From assembly GCA_023846275.1 (NCBI GenBank), contig JAIUJO010000790.1:17501-81500 (forward strand): a DNA stretch of 64,000 nt, in the 5' to 3' direction. Origin of the DNA: Vanilla planifolia (taxonomy: Eukaryota > Streptophyta > Magnoliopsida > Asparagales > Orchidaceae). Both the position numbers and the translations under genes were made by a program. The notes below the pieces were generated by a model. It saw nothing but the letters and a program-made list of their open reading frames with translations, did no database searches and had not been told where the DNA came from. This document shows, piece by piece, positions 12,614 through 24,101 of the stretch (the stretch's first letter is position 1; every line of letters begins with the position of its first letter).

Positions 12614-12964
12614 TATTTTTTAATAATATTTATTTTTCTAATGAGTGCTAAGTAATTTTTATAACATATTAATGAGAAAAAAATTAAATTATTATAAATG
12701 ATAGATTATAATTAGAACTTTAGTGATTAATTTGCCAAATTAAAGATATAAATGAAAAATTAATTACTAATATTTATAACATAATTTAGTTTTTCATTTA
12801 TGAGAATGATAACATAATGAAAGAAAATTGTAAATATTAATGTCTTCATTATAAAAAATATAAATTTGTGTTCTTTTAAATAAATTTTATATAAATAAAA
12901 TATTGATATTATAATATATTATGTCATATATAATAAGCAAAAAAGTCTTTTTAAAAATACATGT
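12614..12964 (+). repeat. Strongly truncated S-unit spacer 7
   Basis: About 350 bp. The start of the downstream flank is joined near 12735-12770 to the second AT-rich part, so the body and C/T block are missing. Ends ATACATGT, the L-module insertion point. Confidence 0.75.
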
Positions 12965-13556
12965 TGAAGTGAAAAAAGTGTTGGAATTCCAAAAGGGTGG
13001 GGTCAGTTATGGTTTTAAACTACTTTTACTAATTTTTTTTAATTTTTGTTATTTTTCAAAAATTCTTTATAAAAGTATTTTAAATTTTATAAAATACTTT
13101 TATTTATAAACTTATTAATTTATAATTTTTATAAAAAAATAAAAGTTGAAATGGTTTAACAAAATTTTTATGCTATTCATTTGAAACAAGAACCTAAGTG
13201 AACTTGCAACTATGGTCAAGAAAATTGAATCCTATCCATTTTCTAAATTATTGATATGAGTAAACAATTTATATGCTTGAATATAATTTGAAATACATAA
13301 TAAAGTGGAGTGTCTTAAAGTCAACAAACTAACATTCTATTTCATAGTAAAATAAAATCTTATGAAGGTTGATGTGCATGTCTTCAATCATTGAAGCTTG
13401 TAGAACACACCCAGGTGCTTTGAAGAAAACTAGTTCACTATGCTCAAAGTGCATATCTTGTCCATTACGTGTAAACCTATTTCATACTAAGCAAGCCCAT
13501 TAGACTAGAATAAAAAATATTAAGACTTGGCTCATCAAATATAAGGGTGACCTAAA
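12965..13556 (+). mobile_element. L module b, internally deleted
   Basis: Starts TGAAGTGAAAAAAGTGTTGG after CATGT and ends near GGTGACCTAAAA. Both ends match other L copies, but it is only ~590 bp. Near 13230 the 5' quarter jumps to the 3' quarter (TTGAATATAATTTGAAATAC), removing roughly 1.6 kb. The 3' part (CATGTCTTCAATCATTGAAG, AAAGTGCATATCTTGTCC) is well conserved. Confidence 0.85.
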
Positions 13557-13649
13557 ATATAAGTTTTATAATTTAGAAAATTTTAGAAATGGTTCATAAT
13601 GTTTATGACAATAATCACACAACTATGATTCGTTCTCTTTTGTATGTAT
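13557..13649 (+). repeat. Conserved lead-in to 5S relic
   Basis: Carries the block found before most relics: GATAATTTAGAAAATTTTAG-like sequence, then ATAATCACACAACTATGATT, then a TTTTGTATG motif just ahead of the 5S start. Confidence 0.75.
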
Positions 13650-13763
13650 GTGGATCCACATCAGCATTAAAGCATTGGATTTTATTAGAATGCCAACCTT
13701 AAAGCATGGTTAGGCGAGAGTAATATTCGGATGGGTGACCACTTGAGAAGTCCTCATATTACA
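13650..13763 (+). pseudogene. 5S rRNA relic with intact C-box
   Basis: The C-box GGATGGGTGACC is identical to plant 5S, preceded by TTAGGCGAGAGTAATATTC (CpG kept in GGCGAG). The A-box has drifted to CCTTAAAGCATGGTT. 3' end AGAAGTCCTCATATTACAC. One of the better preserved copies, but mutated in the A-box. Confidence 0.92.
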
Positions 13764-15484
13764 CATATTTTGTTTATAGCAATTCTTTTTCTAAAAAATA
13801 ATAATTGATTTTAAAAAGAAGGTAATGATAAAAAATTAACTTATCATAACAGATAATTTATAATTAAAATTTTAGTAATTAATTATCAATAATAATATTA
13901 TTAATTTTATATAATAAAAAATATAACGCATTATATCACTTGATAAAACAATAACTTTAATATAATTTAATATTAAGCAAAATACTATTTATAATAAATT
14001 AAATTGAATTTATTTTTGTAATAGTATATGTACCATATGTAAAATTTTTAATATATAATAATATTATAATATACAATGTTAGAAATCTTATTAAATCATT
14101 TAATATTAAATATTATTTATTAAATAAAGAGTAAAGTAGGTGTATTATTAATTGTGTTTGAAAATTTGGAATTTTAAAAATGAATAAAATAATATTAAAA
14201 TATTAGTCAAAATATTCATTAAATATTTGTAATATTTTAAAATTATAATAAACATAAAAAATCTTTTATATTTTATGATTATTAAAAAGTATATATAATT
14301 AAATTATTAAATTTAATAACTATTATAAATTTAGTTATTAAAATTTAAATTTTATTTCGTTAAATAATAATAAAATTTACATTTTATGATTATTATATAG
14401 AATTAATTTATGCTTATAATAATATATATATGTTTATGTGTAAAATTTTTTAAATATAATAAAATTATATTATAGAATATTAGAAATATAAAATTATATA
14501 ATTAATGTTAAATATTATTTATATATATTACCTATATTAGGTGATATAAAGATAATATATCAAAATAATTATATTATTTATTATTTAATTAACTTTTATC
14601 ATTTCAATTATTAATAAAGTAATATTAAATTTAAAGTCAAAATATTCTTTAAATATTCTAAAACAATTCAAAATTTAAAATATGTTTTATATTTTTATTA
14701 TTAAATATTATATATCAGGAAATTTATTTTTTAATAAATATTACAAGTTTTATTTTTAAAATTAAGTTTTACTCAATAAGTTCTCTCACTTTTTATCTTT
14801 AAGTTAACGTCTCTGATATTTTCTTAGTTTCAACAATCTCTTATTATCATTCTCTTTATCTATTTATTCTTTATCTCTTTATATCTTCTTATCTTCTCTC
14901 TCTCATCTATCCTTTAATACTTTCTCATGTCTCGCCCTTTATCACCTTTTTATTTATGGTCTCTATCTCCTTTTCATTCTCCCTTTTCTTTTCCTCTTCT
15001 TTATATCTTCTCTTATCTCTTTTTATTGTAATTTTTCTCTCTATTTTTCTCTTATAAATCTCTGACATTTTTTCTCTCTTGTAGAATAGTTATCTTTATC
15101 TCTATTATCTTTTTTTAGTGTTTCAATTAATAATACTTAAGAAATCTAACATTTCGCATAGTTTTATATAAAATATTAACGACAAATATGTATTTTATTA
15201 TTGGTATTTATTATGTAACTTAAATTTTTATTTATATTGATGATAATATAAAGGAAGAAAATCTTAAGTATTAATGTGTATGCTATAAAAAGTAATAGTT
15301 TACAAAACTTTTCTTACAAATTTCTTCTAAATAAAATATTTATTTTGGAATATATTATGAAATACATAGTAATGATAATTTTTTTAAAAAGTTATTTGCG
15401 TGATAATTTAAAAAGTTTTCAAATTGTTAATTACCTTGAAGAAAATAATAACACAATTATGATTTTTTTCTCATTTATTTTAAT
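13764..15484 (+). repeat. Enlarged S-unit spacer 8
   Basis: About 1.72 kb, enlarged by a ~400-bp direct duplication of the first AT-rich body (about 13997-14399 and 14400-14790). C/T block at about 14770-15130. A 93-codon frame at 15276-15557 runs into the relic and shows no protein features. Confidence 0.82.
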
Positions 15485-15597
15485 GTGTGACCACACCAGT
15501 ATTATGACATTGGACCTCATTAGAACTTTAAAGTTAAGAATGCTTAGGCTAGACTAGTGTTAAGAGGGGTGAGTTCTTGAGAAGTTCTCAATTTGCT
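15485..15597 (+). pseudogene. 5S rRNA relic
   Basis: GTGTGACCACACCAGTATTATGAC, then CCTCATTAGAACTTTAAAGTTAAG: 5' half and A-box start good. The C-box is eroded (GAGGGGTGAGTTC). End AGAAGTTCTCAATTTGC. Confidence 0.9.
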
Positions 15598-16587
15598 CAT
15601 ATTATTTTATAGTTTTTTCTAATGAATGACAAATTATTTTAATAGTAGGTCAATGTTAAAGAACTAATTTATTACAAATGATAGTTTATAATTAACACTT
15701 TTAGTAATTAAGTTTTAAAATAAATTTTAAACAACATTATCAATTTCATGAAATAATAAATATTACTTATCATATTATATAATAAAATAATAACATTAAA
15801 ACAATATAATTTTGAAAAAATGCTTATAACAATTATAATAAATTATAAATAAATTTATATTTATAATATATACCATGAATAGTGTATGCATACTATGTAT
15901 AAAAGTTTTTAAATATAATAGTTTTATATTATTGAATATCACTAATATTATTTTATTTTATTAAATTAAATATTATTTATATTTATTACTTATATTACAT
16001 CATATAAAGATAATATATTATATTAGTTATTTTATTTTTTATTTATTTAGATTTTTTAATTTTAAGAGTTAATAAAATAATTTAATATTAAAAGTCATAG
16101 TATACTTTAAATATTTGTAATATTCAAAAACAATAATAAACCTAAAATAGTTTTTATATTTAATTACTATTAGATATCATATACGATTAAATTGCTATAT
16201 TTAATAAATATTATAAGTTTAATATTAATATTTAACTTTTCTTTAATTATTTTCTTTATCTCCATATCTCAACCATTCTCTTAATTTTTGTCTCTTATCA
16301 TTATTCTTTTTTTGTCTTTTGGTTTTCCATCTCTTTATATTCTTCTTGGCTTATCTGTCTTTTATATTTGTCTACTTTCATTATTTTTTCTTTTACTTAT
16401 TTATTTATTGTTTTTATCTCTTTTATACTGTTTATTTTTTATTCTTTTTTTCAGGAAATTATCTTGTATCAACCTCTACTACTACTTTTACCTCTATTTT
16501 TCTCTTATTAAGGTGAAACTTTCCCTCTCTTATCAAATAATTATCTCCATCTGCATTATCCATTTCTAATTACTTTCCCTTTTTACA
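15598..16587 (+). repeat. S-unit spacer 9, cut after C/T block
   Basis: First AT-rich body and C/T block (about 16235-16565, two overlapping low-complexity frames at 16288-16569). The sequence then passes at about 16570-16590 straight into the inside of an L module, so the second AT-rich part and the L 5' end are deleted. Confidence 0.8.
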
Positions 16588-18500
16588 TTGTTTGACTGAA
16601 ATTAGAACCTATTTCCATGAATAATTGAGGTCAAAGAAACTCCACTAGTAAAAGAATTAAATGCTGAGTTTTTTCGAAACTGTTCACCTCCAACATATTA
16701 GTTTTTAATGGTTCAATTATAACTAGGGCTCAACCCTATCTCGATTTTTTTGAGATAAAATAAAAATTTGACTTTCAAAATGTTAGGCCACCCAACACAA
16801 AAGAAAAATAAAAGTATGACAAGAAAACATTTTTTGATAAAAAAGTTAAAACATTCCTATGCTTGTTGACAAATGTAAAAAGCCATGAAGAGCTCAAAAT
16901 TATGAAAAGAATTAAGAAGTTTAAAACTAAAAAGAATTCGGCTTTGTTAAATCATTTGCATTTTAAGTAATCATAGGACAAAGGTGCTAGTAGAGAAAAT
17001 TTATGCTTGTAAAATATAATACAACCCTTCTTTGAAATTTAAAAAATCTTGTTCAAATTTATTCATCATTTCTTTCCAAATGGTTTGGTATTTATTGAAA
17101 AATGTTTGCCATAATCATTAGAAAGTGAGTGAAAACCTATTACAAAAGCAGCTTCCTCACAATTTAAATAGATCTTAAAATATTCTTCATAAACAGCTTT
17201 TGTATGGCATAATATGGTTAGTTATTTAGCAATTATGTGGGATTGACTTGAGTCATTTGATCGACAGAGGAGAGATTTGGTTCTATCGATCAAGTTGGAT
17301 TACAATTGAAATGTTCGATTAACCAACGGTAAAATTAGGATTAAATAGGAATCATAGAATTGAAAGAGGAGAGATTTGGTTCATTAGATCAAGGATAGAT
17401 TATACATCAAAGAAAAAATAAATATTATTGTCTGGTGATGTTGAGAGAGATCATGATCACTAGATTGATCAATCTGTTACAACAGATGAAGTAAGAAGCA
17501 TCTTATTGGCTTATTAAATGGACGATTGGATTAGTTAAGATCATAGTTCAAATGCATGATTGCACGGTGTTGAGTATTATTTTTTTTGGAAGGAGTGAAT
17601 CAAATGGGCATAGTCCCTTATTGTAGGAAAAGATGTCAATTTTGTCTTTATAACAATTTTCTTGGATATAACTTATGACCTTAACTGGCATTAGCTCCCT
17701 CCCATTGTGATCAAGATTTAATCACCATCATGTACACATAACAAATAGGTCTTTTAGGTTCCAAATTGATCCATAATTATATTTTGTTTGAATGCTGCCA
17801 GTTTGATCCAATGCCCTACCCGATCTAGTTTAGGAAGTTGTAGTGAACTAGAATGAGTGGTCTTTATATTATTTCAACTAATTTTCCTTACCTGGTGCTC
17901 AGGCCAAAACTCTAATCGACTTGTTCACTTTTAGGCATAGCTTAGGATGTTGAATAAAATTTTCTTATTTACTTAATTATGAAAAATTTAATAGAATTAT
18001 TTTTGCATGTAATCAAAATTTGATAATCAACCTCACATAGATTATCAAAAACAGAAAAATTTTATTTAATGAAGGAAAGAATGATTTAAAAATGGTATAA
18101 TGTTGCTTAAATTAATGAATGGTTTAGGTAGGATTTGAAACAAGAAAAGAATGAAGAGATTGAAAATTTGAATCATACTCATTTGCAAATTCAAAGAGAT
18201 GATTAAATAGTATTGATGCTGAATATGATTTGAAATTGATATGAAAGGAGAGTGCCTTAAAATAAAGAAACTAATATTTAATTTCTTTGTAAAATTAAAC
18301 CTTATCAAAGCTTATCAGTATATCTTCAATCCTTAAAACTTCTTGAACACTCCAATGCGCTTTGAAAACCAGTAGTTCATGATGTTCAAAGTACATAGGT
18401 TGTTCCTTATATATAAACCTATTTCACATTAAACAATCCCATTAGAATAAAAGGCTAAACATTTATGGCTTAACGTATCAAACACATGGGCGACCTAACA
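16588..18500 (+). mobile_element. L module c, 5' end missing
   Basis: About 1.9 kb, lacking the first ~250 bp of L. Recognisable landmarks are CTCCACTAGTAAAAGAATTA, GCATGAAGAGCTCAAAA-like text and ATCGATCAAGTTGGATTAC; CATAGTCCC and CTTTATAAC lie at 17611-17650, and AAGTGCATAGG-like text near the 3' end. Ends GGGCGACCTAACA, then CGTACG in place of CATATG. GAGGAGAGATTTGGTTC appears twice, near 17265 and 17363. An 80-codon minus frame at 18066-18308 is not shared with other copies. Confidence 0.85.
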
Positions 18501-18594
18501 CGTACGTTTGATAATTTAGAAAATTTTAAAAATAATTTATTATCTTCAAGAAACTAATCACACAATTATGATTCCTTCTTTTATAAGTAGAATA
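18501..18594 (+). repeat. Conserved lead-in to 5S relic
   Basis: GTTTGATAATTTAGAAAATTT followed by ATCACACAATTATGATTC: the usual lead-in, ahead of a nearly deleted relic. Confidence 0.75.
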
Positions 18595-18637
18595 TGTGAA
18601 CTTCTTAGTAATCACCTCTCTAGAAGTCTTTGTATTA
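18595..18637 (+). pseudogene. 5S rRNA relic, both ends only
   Basis: A stub of the 5' end (GTGAA) is joined to ATCACCTCTCTAGAAGTCTTTGTATTA, the last ~30 bases of 5S. The A-box is gone and only an altered edge of the C-box remains. Confidence 0.65.
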
Positions 18638-19655
18638 TATTTATTTTTTTCATGGCATTCCTTTTTCTAATAGATGATACTTTGTTTTAATAATGTGTTA
18701 ATATTAAGAAGTTAAATTATTACAAATGATAGTTTATAATTAATATTTTATTAACTAATTATTATAAATAAATTTGTAACATTATTATTAAATTCATATA
18801 ACAAAAAATGTGACACATCATGTGACATAATATAATAATAATTTAAACATAGTTTAATATTGAGAAAAATAATAATTTATGTATATAATAAACAATAGTT
18901 TATATATGATTAGCTTGCTATATTTAATAAATTTTATAAGTTTAAATATTAAGATATAATTTTTTAAATTATTTCTATAATTTTTTTCTTTTATCTCAAT
19001 GTCTCTAATATTCTCACTTCCTTCTTTTCTCTTATTTGTTTCTTAATTCCATATCTTCTTGTATTCTTTCTAGCCTCTCTATCATCTATCCTTCTTTACT
19101 ATCATATTTCTCTCTCTTCTACTTTTTTATTTATTCTCTTTATCTCTTCTATGCTATATTTTGTTTTCTCTTTATTAAATCATCTCTCATCTCATTCTAT
19201 TATTATTTTTCTCTCTATTTTGCACTTATTAATCTATGACTTTCTCCCTCTCTTATGGAGTAGTTGTCCTCATCACCATTATCTTTTTTAGCTAATCAAT
19301 TAACATTATTAAAGAAATCTCTTATGTTGCACACTTTAATATATATAATATTTGTGATAAATATATATTTTATATTTTATTTTTACTATATAACATAATC
19401 TTTTGTTTGCATGAATGATAACATAATGTAACAAAATCACATGTATTCATGTCTATGTTATAAAAAATAATAATTTATATAAATTTCTATTAATCTATAT
19501 AAACAAAATATTAATATTAGAATATATTTTGACATACATAATAAGTGTTTATTTTTTCAAGATATATATACTTCATAATTTAGAAAATTTTAAAAAAGGT
19601 TAATTATATCAAAGTAATAATCACAGAACTATGATGTTTTGTCATTTGCATGCAT
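18638..19655 (+). repeat. S-unit spacer 10, shortened
   Basis: First AT-rich body shortened by ~300 bp near 18870-18900 (GAGAAAAATAATAATT passes straight to TTTATATATGATTAGC). C/T block at about 18965-19320 with a 67-codon frame at 19036-19239. Second AT part and lead-in normal. Confidence 0.8.
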
Positions 19656-19767
19656 GTGCGATCATAGTAACATTATAGCACTAGATCTCATTAGAATTGT
19701 AATATTAAGTATGCTTGGCAAGAGTAGTATTTGGATGGTTGATGCTTGAGAAGTCTCAATGTTTTAC
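19656..19767 (+). pseudogene. 5S rRNA relic
   Basis: GTGCGATCATAG keeps the plant GCGATCATA 5' motif including its CpG. A-box TGTAATATTAAGTATGCTTGG and C-box TTGGATGGTTGATGC are both mutated. End GAGAAGTCTCAATGTTTTAC. Confidence 0.9.
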
Positions 19768-21345
19768 TTATTTTTCATAGCTTGTTTTATGAATTAATGA
19801 TAACTTTAATTTAATAGCTTGCTAACATCAAAAAATTAAATTATTATAAATGATACGTTATATTTTTGATTTTAGTAATTAATTATTAGTAACAAGTTGA
19901 AAATATTTTTATTAATTTTAAATAGTAATAAGTATGACAATTCATGTGATATAATAAAATAATAAGTTTAAAATAGTTTAATATTCAGAAAAATAAATTA
20001 TTTTAATTATAATAAATTATAATTAGTTTCTTTAATAATAGTATATGTATTTTTTGTTTAAAAATTGTTAAATATACTAATATTAAATAATATGATATTA
20101 AAAATCTAAAATTCTGCAACTAATTTAAGTATTATGTATATATATTGTCGATCTAAAATCATATAAAGATAGTATATTAAATAATAATATTATTTATTTT
20201 TTAAAATACCTTTTTATTTTAATTTATGCATAATATAATATTAAATTAATGGGCAAATAATTCATTAATATTTGTAACATTAAAAAATAATAATAAGCTT
20301 CCAATATTTGTATTACTTTAGCATTATTAAATATTTATTTGATTTACTTATTATAATTAATAAATATTATAAATTTAAATATTTTGATTTAACTTTCATT
20401 TATTTAGTTTTCTCATGTTTTTCTTTTTATCTCAAAGTTTATCACTTTCTATTGCTTCTTTTCTCTCCAAATATAATTCTCTTATTTCTCTTTTTATTAT
20501 CTATTACATTTTTCTTAGCCTCTCTATGCTTTATTCTTCTTTATTTTCTTATTTCTCTCTTTTGATTTATTTATTTATTCTCTCTATGTTCTCTATATTC
20601 TTTCCTTTCTTTTCTACTTGAGTAAATCATTTTGCATCTCTTTCTATTATTACTTTCCTCTATATATTGTTTCTACCAATCTATAATTTTCTCTCTACCT
20701 CTTATAGAAAAGTCATCTATATCCCTACCAGCTCTTTTCACCAAATCAATTACTAAGTTTTAAGAAATCTCTCGTATTGCATAGTTTAATATATAATATT
20801 TATTATAAATATAAATTTGATTAATAATATTTATTTTGTAATTTAATTTCTTGTTTATAAATATGATAAAAATATTTAAGAAAATTTCACATAATAATGT
20901 ATAAATTATTTAAAATAATAGTTTATCGAAATTTTTTTTATTAATTTTATATAAATAAAATATTATTATTAGAATAAATTATGACATATAGTATAACTAT
21001 ACAATTTTTTAAAATTGAGTTTTTTTTATGATTTAGAAATTTTTAGAAATGGCTCATTATCTTTAAAACAATAATCACATAACTATCATTTTATTGATGA
21101 AAATTATAAGATAATGGAAAAGATCTTATAAACTAATGACCGTGTTATAAAAATAGTAGTACATGTAATGTTTTTATTAATTTTGATATAGATAAAATGT
21201 TGATATTAAAATATATTACAACATATAATAAGAATAAATTTTACTTAAAAATGCAATTATTTGCTAATTTATAATATTATAGAAATAATTCAATATCTTT
21301 AAGAGAATAATCACACAACTACAATGTTTTGTCTTTTGTATGCAA
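19768..21345 (+). repeat. Enlarged S-unit spacer 11
   Basis: About 1.58 kb. C/T block at about 20400-20770 (overlapping 85- and 68-codon frames). The ~240 bp that normally lead up to the relic are present twice in tandem (about 20860-21090 and 21091-21325), so ATAATCACATAACTATCATT at ~21070 is followed by a second set and only then by a relic. Confidence 0.82.
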
Positions 21346-21460
21346 GTGCGACCACACTAGTATTTTAGCACTTGATCTCATTAAAATTCCATAGTTAAGA
21401 TTGCTTGAGGGAGAGTTGTATTGGAATGGGTCACCTCTTAAAATGTCTTTATGTTGTACC
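21346..21460 (+). pseudogene. 5S rRNA relic
   Basis: GTGCGACCACACTAGTATTTTAGCAC keeps the 5' CpG. A-box ATAGTTAAGATTGCTTGAGG; C-box GGAATGGGTCACC. The end ATGTTGTACC is followed by TATTTTTTT, a Pol III-type T run. Confidence 0.92.
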
Positions 21461-22761
21461 TATTTTTTTGTAACATTTCTTTTTCTAATGAACGATAAAT
21501 ATTTTTAATGATATATTAATGTAAAATATTAAATTATCATAAATGATAGATCATAATAAGCACTTTGATAATTAATAATTAATAATAATTTTATAATTTG
21601 AATATTAGTTTTATATAATAATAAATATCACACATCATATGATGTAATAAAATAATAATTTTAATATCATTTACTATTTAACAAAAAAATTATATCAATT
21701 ACAATAATTTATAATAGTTTCATTTTTAAAATTATATATAAATATTTTGTGTAAGATTTTTTAAATACAATATTATTATATTGTAGAATATTGGAAATCT
21801 AAAATAATATCATTAAAGTTAAATATTATTTATATTTATTACATTAATTACATCTTATAAGGATAATATATTGCAATAATTATGTTATTTATTATTTAAT
21901 TAACTTTTCAAAATGAAGTATGGAAAACATAAAATTAAATTAATAATAAATACTTTTGCTTAAATATATGCAATAATTTAAAATAATAATAATCCTCAAA
22001 CAAATTTTATTTTTTATTATTATTAAAAATAATATATGGTTAATTTTTTATATTTAATAAATGTCATAAGTTTAATTACTAATATTTAACTTTTATTTAA
22101 TTATTTCTCCTTTTTTTTTGCTCTTTAGCTCAATGTGTGTTACTTTCTCACACTTTCTTTCATCTCTTATTATCATTCTCTTATTTGTCTCTTCATTTTT
22201 TTATCTTTTAATATTCTTTTTGGCCACATATCTCTCCTCTATCATTGTTTATTTCTCCTTTTTCTCTCTCAATAACTTATTTATTTATTCCATCTATCTC
22301 TTCTCTTTTTCTCTTCATTAAATCATGTCTTACCTCTCTTTAATAATAGTTTTGATTCTATAGAATAGTTTTCACCATTCTATTATCTTTTTTTAGCACA
22401 TCATCGAATAATATTTAAGAAATCTCTAATATGACATAACTCAATATATAATATTTATGAGAAATAAATATTTTATTATTTATATTTATTAAGTAATTTA
22501 AGTTTTCATTTATAAAAATGATAAGTTAATTGATGAAAATCATATGTATTAATGACTATTTCATTTAAAATTATAGTTTAGATAAATTTTTAACTAATTT
22601 TGTATGAAACAAATATTTATAATAGAATATATTAAGACATATATAATAAACATAATATTTTTAAAAGTGCACATGCTAAATAATTTAGAAACTTTAGAAA
22701 ATAGTTTATTACCTTAAAAATTATTAACACAATTATGTTTATTTGTCATTTATATGCATGT
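21461..22761 (+). repeat. S-unit spacer 12 (full length)
   Basis: Complete spacer with C/T block at about 22090-22440 (67-codon frame 22118-22321). AT-rich parts and lead-in normal. No gene is seen. Confidence 0.85.
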
Positions 22762-22874
22762 GTGTGACAACAACAATATTATAGGAGTAGTTTTTCTTTG
22801 AATTGCAAAGTTAAGCATGTTTGTGTTAGATTAGTATTAGGATGGTCGACTTTCTCAAAAATCCTTGGTTTACA
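22762..22874 (+). pseudogene. 5S rRNA relic
   Basis: GTGTGACAACAACAATATTATAG, then a scrambled stretch up to TTGCAAAGTTAAGCATGTTTG (good A-box). C-box AGGATGGTCGAC is mutated; end AAAATCCTTGGTTTAC. Confidence 0.88.
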
Positions 22875-24101
22875 TATATGTTTTCATAACAATCATTTTT
22901 CAAATGATCAACAATTGATTTTAACATGTTAATGTCAAAAACTTAAATTAATATAAATGATAGTTTATGATAGTCATTTTAGAAATTAACTGTTAATGAT
23001 AATATTATAATATTACTATAAATTTAATATAGTAATAATTTTTTGAAATCATATGATATTATAAAAAAATAACCTTAATATAGTTTAATATTATGTAAGC
23101 TAACTTATGTGAGTTATAATAAATTAGAATTAATGTATTTTCATAATAGTATGTTTAAGTTCTGCATAGAAATTTTTAAATTTACTAATATTATATTATA
23201 GAATATTAAAATTCTTAAATTATTTTATTTATCTTAAATATTATTTTTGTTTATTATATATATCATGAAATAAAAGGATAATACATTAGAATAATTATTG
23301 AATTAACTTTTTTATTTTAAGTTTGTATATTATCTTATTAAATTAATAGTAATAATATTCTTTAAATATTTATAATATTCTAAAATAATAAATGATCCAA
23401 GATATTATTTAAATTTTATTATTTTAACTATTATATATGATTGACTTGTTATATATAATAAATATTATAAATTTAATATTAAGATTTAATTTTTATTTAA
23501 TAATTTATTTTATATTTTTCTCTTTACCTCAATCTCTTTTACTTTCTCTCACTTCCTTCCCTCACCTATAATCATTTTTTCTTTTGAGGTTTTATTCTCG
23601 ATGTCCTTATGTTCTTCTTGGCCGCTCTCTCTTTCATCTTTCTCTATATTCTCATTTCTATCTTTCTTTCACTGATTTATTTGTTATCTTTATCTCTTTT
23701 ATATTCTCTTTTTTTCATTTTTAAATATTTCCTCTCATCTCTCGTTTTTACTACTTTTTTTTTTCTTTTTTGCACCTGTCAACCCATGTCTTTCTCTCCT
23801 ACTTGTAGAATAGTTATCTCCATCTCTATTATCTCTTTTTAATTCTATAAATTAGTAATATTTATGAAATCTCTTATATTACATAGTTTAATATATAATA
23901 TATGAAATAAATATATTTTTTTAATTATATTTTTATGGAATTCAATTTTTATTGATAAGAATGATAACATAATAGATTGTATCTTATATATCATTGTCTA
24001 TATTTTCAAAAATAATTTTTTATAAAATTAATATAAATAAAATATTGAATTATAATATATTATGGCATTTTTGATAAGCATAATTTTTTAAAAGAGTATA
24101 T
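22875..24101 (+). repeat. S-unit spacer 13 up to L insertion point
   Basis: Normal first AT body, C/T block at about 23490-23870 (77-codon frame 23609-23842), second AT part ending GAGTATAT at the L boundary. Confidence 0.83.

Noticed and set aside
21346-21460. Cassandra-type TRIM retrotransposons, which carry 5S sequence in their LTRs
   Set aside because: Relics are single per 1.4-3-kb unit with long homologous spacers. I could not find paired short LTRs, a tRNA primer site or TG...CA ends tight around the relic. A consensus search against Cassandra would settle it.
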